Source: Hyphomicrobium sp.
GTDB taxonomy: Bacteria > Pseudomonadota > Alphaproteobacteria > Rhizobiales > Hyphomicrobiaceae
Assembly (NCBI RefSeq): GCF_009026145.1
Contig: NZ_WBUE01000008.1
Span: forward strand, 1-64,000
DNA: 64,000 nt
Reading direction: 5' to 3'
Both the position numbers and the translations under genes were made by a program. The notes beneath the pieces are model-generated. The model did not search any database and was not told the DNA's origin. It saw only the letters and a list, made by a program, of their open reading frames with translations. Shown here piece by piece: positions 62,671 to 64,000 of this stretch (position 1 is the stretch's first letter; each line of letters begins with the position of its first letter).

Positions 62671-63666
62671 TCAGAATTTGAAGTTGATCATCTTGCGCAT
62701 CACCAGCACGCCCATCAGCATCCACAGACCGCAGAACAACAGTGCGAAGTTGCCGGTGCGCGTCTTAAATAGGATCGAGATGTACTCGGAGGCCGATAAG
62801 TACAGCATGAATGTCACGATCGGCGGCAACGAGGCGAGCACCATCGCCGAGGCCTTGGCCTCCGCGCTGAGCGCCCTGACCTTCATCTTCAACCGGAAGC
62901 GGTCGCGCAGCACCGTCGAGAGGTTGCCCAGCGCTTCCGAAAGGTTGCCACCGGCCTGCTGCTGAATGGCGACGACGATCGACAGGAACTTGACCTCGGG
63001 CAGCGGCATGCGTTGCGTCAATCGCTCGAGCGCCTCACCCAGCGATATGCCGACCCGCTGCTGCTCGATCACCTCGCGGAACTCGCTGGCAAGCGGCTCC
63101 TCGCTCTCGCGCGCAATGATGGCCAAGCATTCGTTCAGCGGCAGGCCGGACTTCATGCCGCGCACCACGATATCGATCGCATTCGGTAGCTCGGCGGTGA
63201 ACTTCAATTGCCGCCGGGTCGTGACCTTGTTGACGAACCAGCGAGGGACGCCGAACACGCCAATGAGCCCGATTACTAAGGTCAGGAACATGCGCGTGGC
63301 GCTCGCCGGCAAGGTGAACATGACGACGGCGGCGAGAACGGCTCCGCAGACGAGGCTGGCCAACCAGTAGGTCCTCGGCGTTATGTTGAGGCCGGCGCGT
63401 TCCAGGCGCAGGCGCAGCGAGATCCGCTCCGCCGCCCTTTGGCGGTTCTCCATGTCCTTCAGCGTGTCGGCGACCGATTTGCGCCGCGACGCCACCTGCT
63501 CGAGCTGGCTCAGCGTGTCGCGCTTGGCTTCCAGTACGCCCTTGAAACGCGATTCCTTTTCGCGCTCGCCGGAGAAGTACGGGTAGAGAAACGCATAGGC
63601 CAGCGCCCCCACCGCCAGCGCCACGAGCATCGCCGCACCGAAGGAGACCAGATTCGCCTCAGACAT
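62671..63666 (-). CDS. tadB: Tad pilus inner-membrane protein TadB (T2SS-F family)
   Basis: 331 residues. TMs near 10-28, 100-145 and at the C-terminus; T2SSF motifs LPNAIDIVVRGMKSGLPLNECLA, VAIQQQAGGNLSEALGNLSTVLR and RVKALSAEAKASA-like (KVRALSAEAKASAMVLA). Its start overlaps the end of cpaF by 8 bp. Part of the Flp pilus platform. Confidence 0.93.
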   Translation of the reverse strand: MSEANLVSFGAAMLVALAVGALAYAFLYPYFSGEREKESRFKGVLEAKRDTLSQLEQVASRRKSVADTLKDMENRQRAAERISLRLRLERAGLNITPRTYWLASLVCGAVLAAVVMFTLPASATRMFLTLVIGLIGVFGVPRWFVNKVTTRRQLKFTAELPNAIDIVVRGMKSGLPLNECLAIIARESEEPLASEFREVIEQQRVGISLGEALERLTQRMPLPEVKFLSIVVAIQQQAGGNLSEALGNLSTVLRDRFRLKMKVRALSAEAKASAMVLASLPPIVTFMLYLSASEYISILFKTRTGNFALLFCGLWMLMGVLVMRKMINFKF

Positions 63667-64000
63667 TGGTGTCTCCGAGCGGATTGCCGTTCTCGTCGAG
63701 CACCTCGGAGGAGGCCAGCGCCTCGGCGAGCTTCACTTCCTGACCGAAGTAGACGGCGCGATCCCAGAAGCGCGGGCGCGCGATGCCGGTGGAGCGGTGG
63801 CGGCCGAGAATGCGGCCTTGCGAGTCTTCGCCCGTGATGTCGAACAGGATGAGGTTCTGCAGCGTGACGACGTCGCCTTCCATGCCCAGCACCTCGGTGA
63901 CGTGGGTCACCTTGCGCGAACCGTCGCGCAGACGTGCGACCTGCACGATGACATCGACGGAGCCGGTGATCATCTCGCGGATGGTGCGCACCGGGAGCTG
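63659..64000 (-). CDS. cpaF: CpaF/TadA pilus ATPase, C-terminal fragment (cut by window edge)
   Basis: The frame enters at 64000 (QLPVRTIREMI) and ends at 63659, 113 codons. The segment SVDVIVQVARLRDGSRKVTHVTE matches the end of the type IV secretion/pilus ATPase CpaF (TadA), including the C-terminal tail with FDITGEDSQGRILGRH. The Walker motifs lie outside the window. Confidence 0.9.
   Translation of the reverse strand, partial: QLPVRTIREMITGSVDVIVQVARLRDGSRKVTHVTEVLGMEGDVVTLQNLILFDITGEDSQGRILGRHRSTGIARPRFWDRAVYFGQEVKLAEALASSEVLDENGNPLGDTNV

Overview
The window is GC-rich chromosomal DNA from an alphaproteobacterium, most likely of the order Hyphomicrobiales (Rhizobiales). The evidence is synteny and gene content: the block SRP RNA–dnaX–ybaB, kdsB–pheA divergent from a membrane-anchored cytochrome c (CycM type), a yejABEF-type peptide ABC transporter with two binding proteins, tad pilus genes, a short MvaT/H-NS-like protein and a DUF6894 protein. 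The genus cannot be fixed from the sequence alone, and no rRNA or intact tRNA was found.

Positions 1–20.6 kb are accessory. An IS3-family end at the left edge has cut the front off an LCCL-domain gene. There follows a long run of exported proteins: two TPR proteins, a Cys-rich repeat protein, a membrane-anchored protein ending in an EF-hand, a Gly-rich protein, an SH3b protein, small secreted unknowns and a PAN/apple protein. At its centre (10.9–19.4 kb) lies an unusual zinc-ribbon locus. Five genes share near-identical 'RFCGxCG' zinc ribbons. Three are short zinc-ribbon/TM proteins whose C-terminal domains differ (PDZ, unknown, and a catalytically dead S41-peptidase domain). A fourth is a 1416-residue membrane protein with a polymorphic-toxin-like layout. 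The fifth is a tightly coupled partner carrying the zinc ribbon at its C-terminus. Three dispersed copies of a ~115-bp element, whose closing stem covaries, sit in the large gaps of this region (4.2, 6.7 and 20.5 kb).

Positions 20.9–33.7 kb look like a region in decay and turnover. They hold a MgtA-type P-type ATPase with an internal deletion and frameshift, a GAF-GGDEF gene with a 1-bp loss and a nonsense codon, an intact PAS-GGDEF-EAL protein, an H-NS-like gene behind a 17-bp tandem duplication, many small orphan genes including two paralogous 40-residue membrane peptides, and a PepSY/cytochrome b561 pair. At about 33.7 kb a family 2 glycosyltransferase is broken at an AT-rich junction.

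Positions 34.9–64 kb are conserved housekeeping chromosome. They comprise a binding protein, an LpxH-like metallophosphatase and a GT4 glycosyltransferase; a D-Ala-D-Ala dipeptidase, a PEBP protein, YbaB, DnaX and 4.5S RNA; a DUF900 hydrolase; an SDR, prephenate dehydratase and KdsB; cytochrome c; the yejAABEF transporter; two GST-family proteins; an NlpC/P60 hydrolase overlapping an M17 aminopeptidase; and tadD convergent with tadC, tadB and a cpaF/tadA gene cut by the right edge.

All functional calls rest on reading motifs and gene order by eye; no database search was possible.
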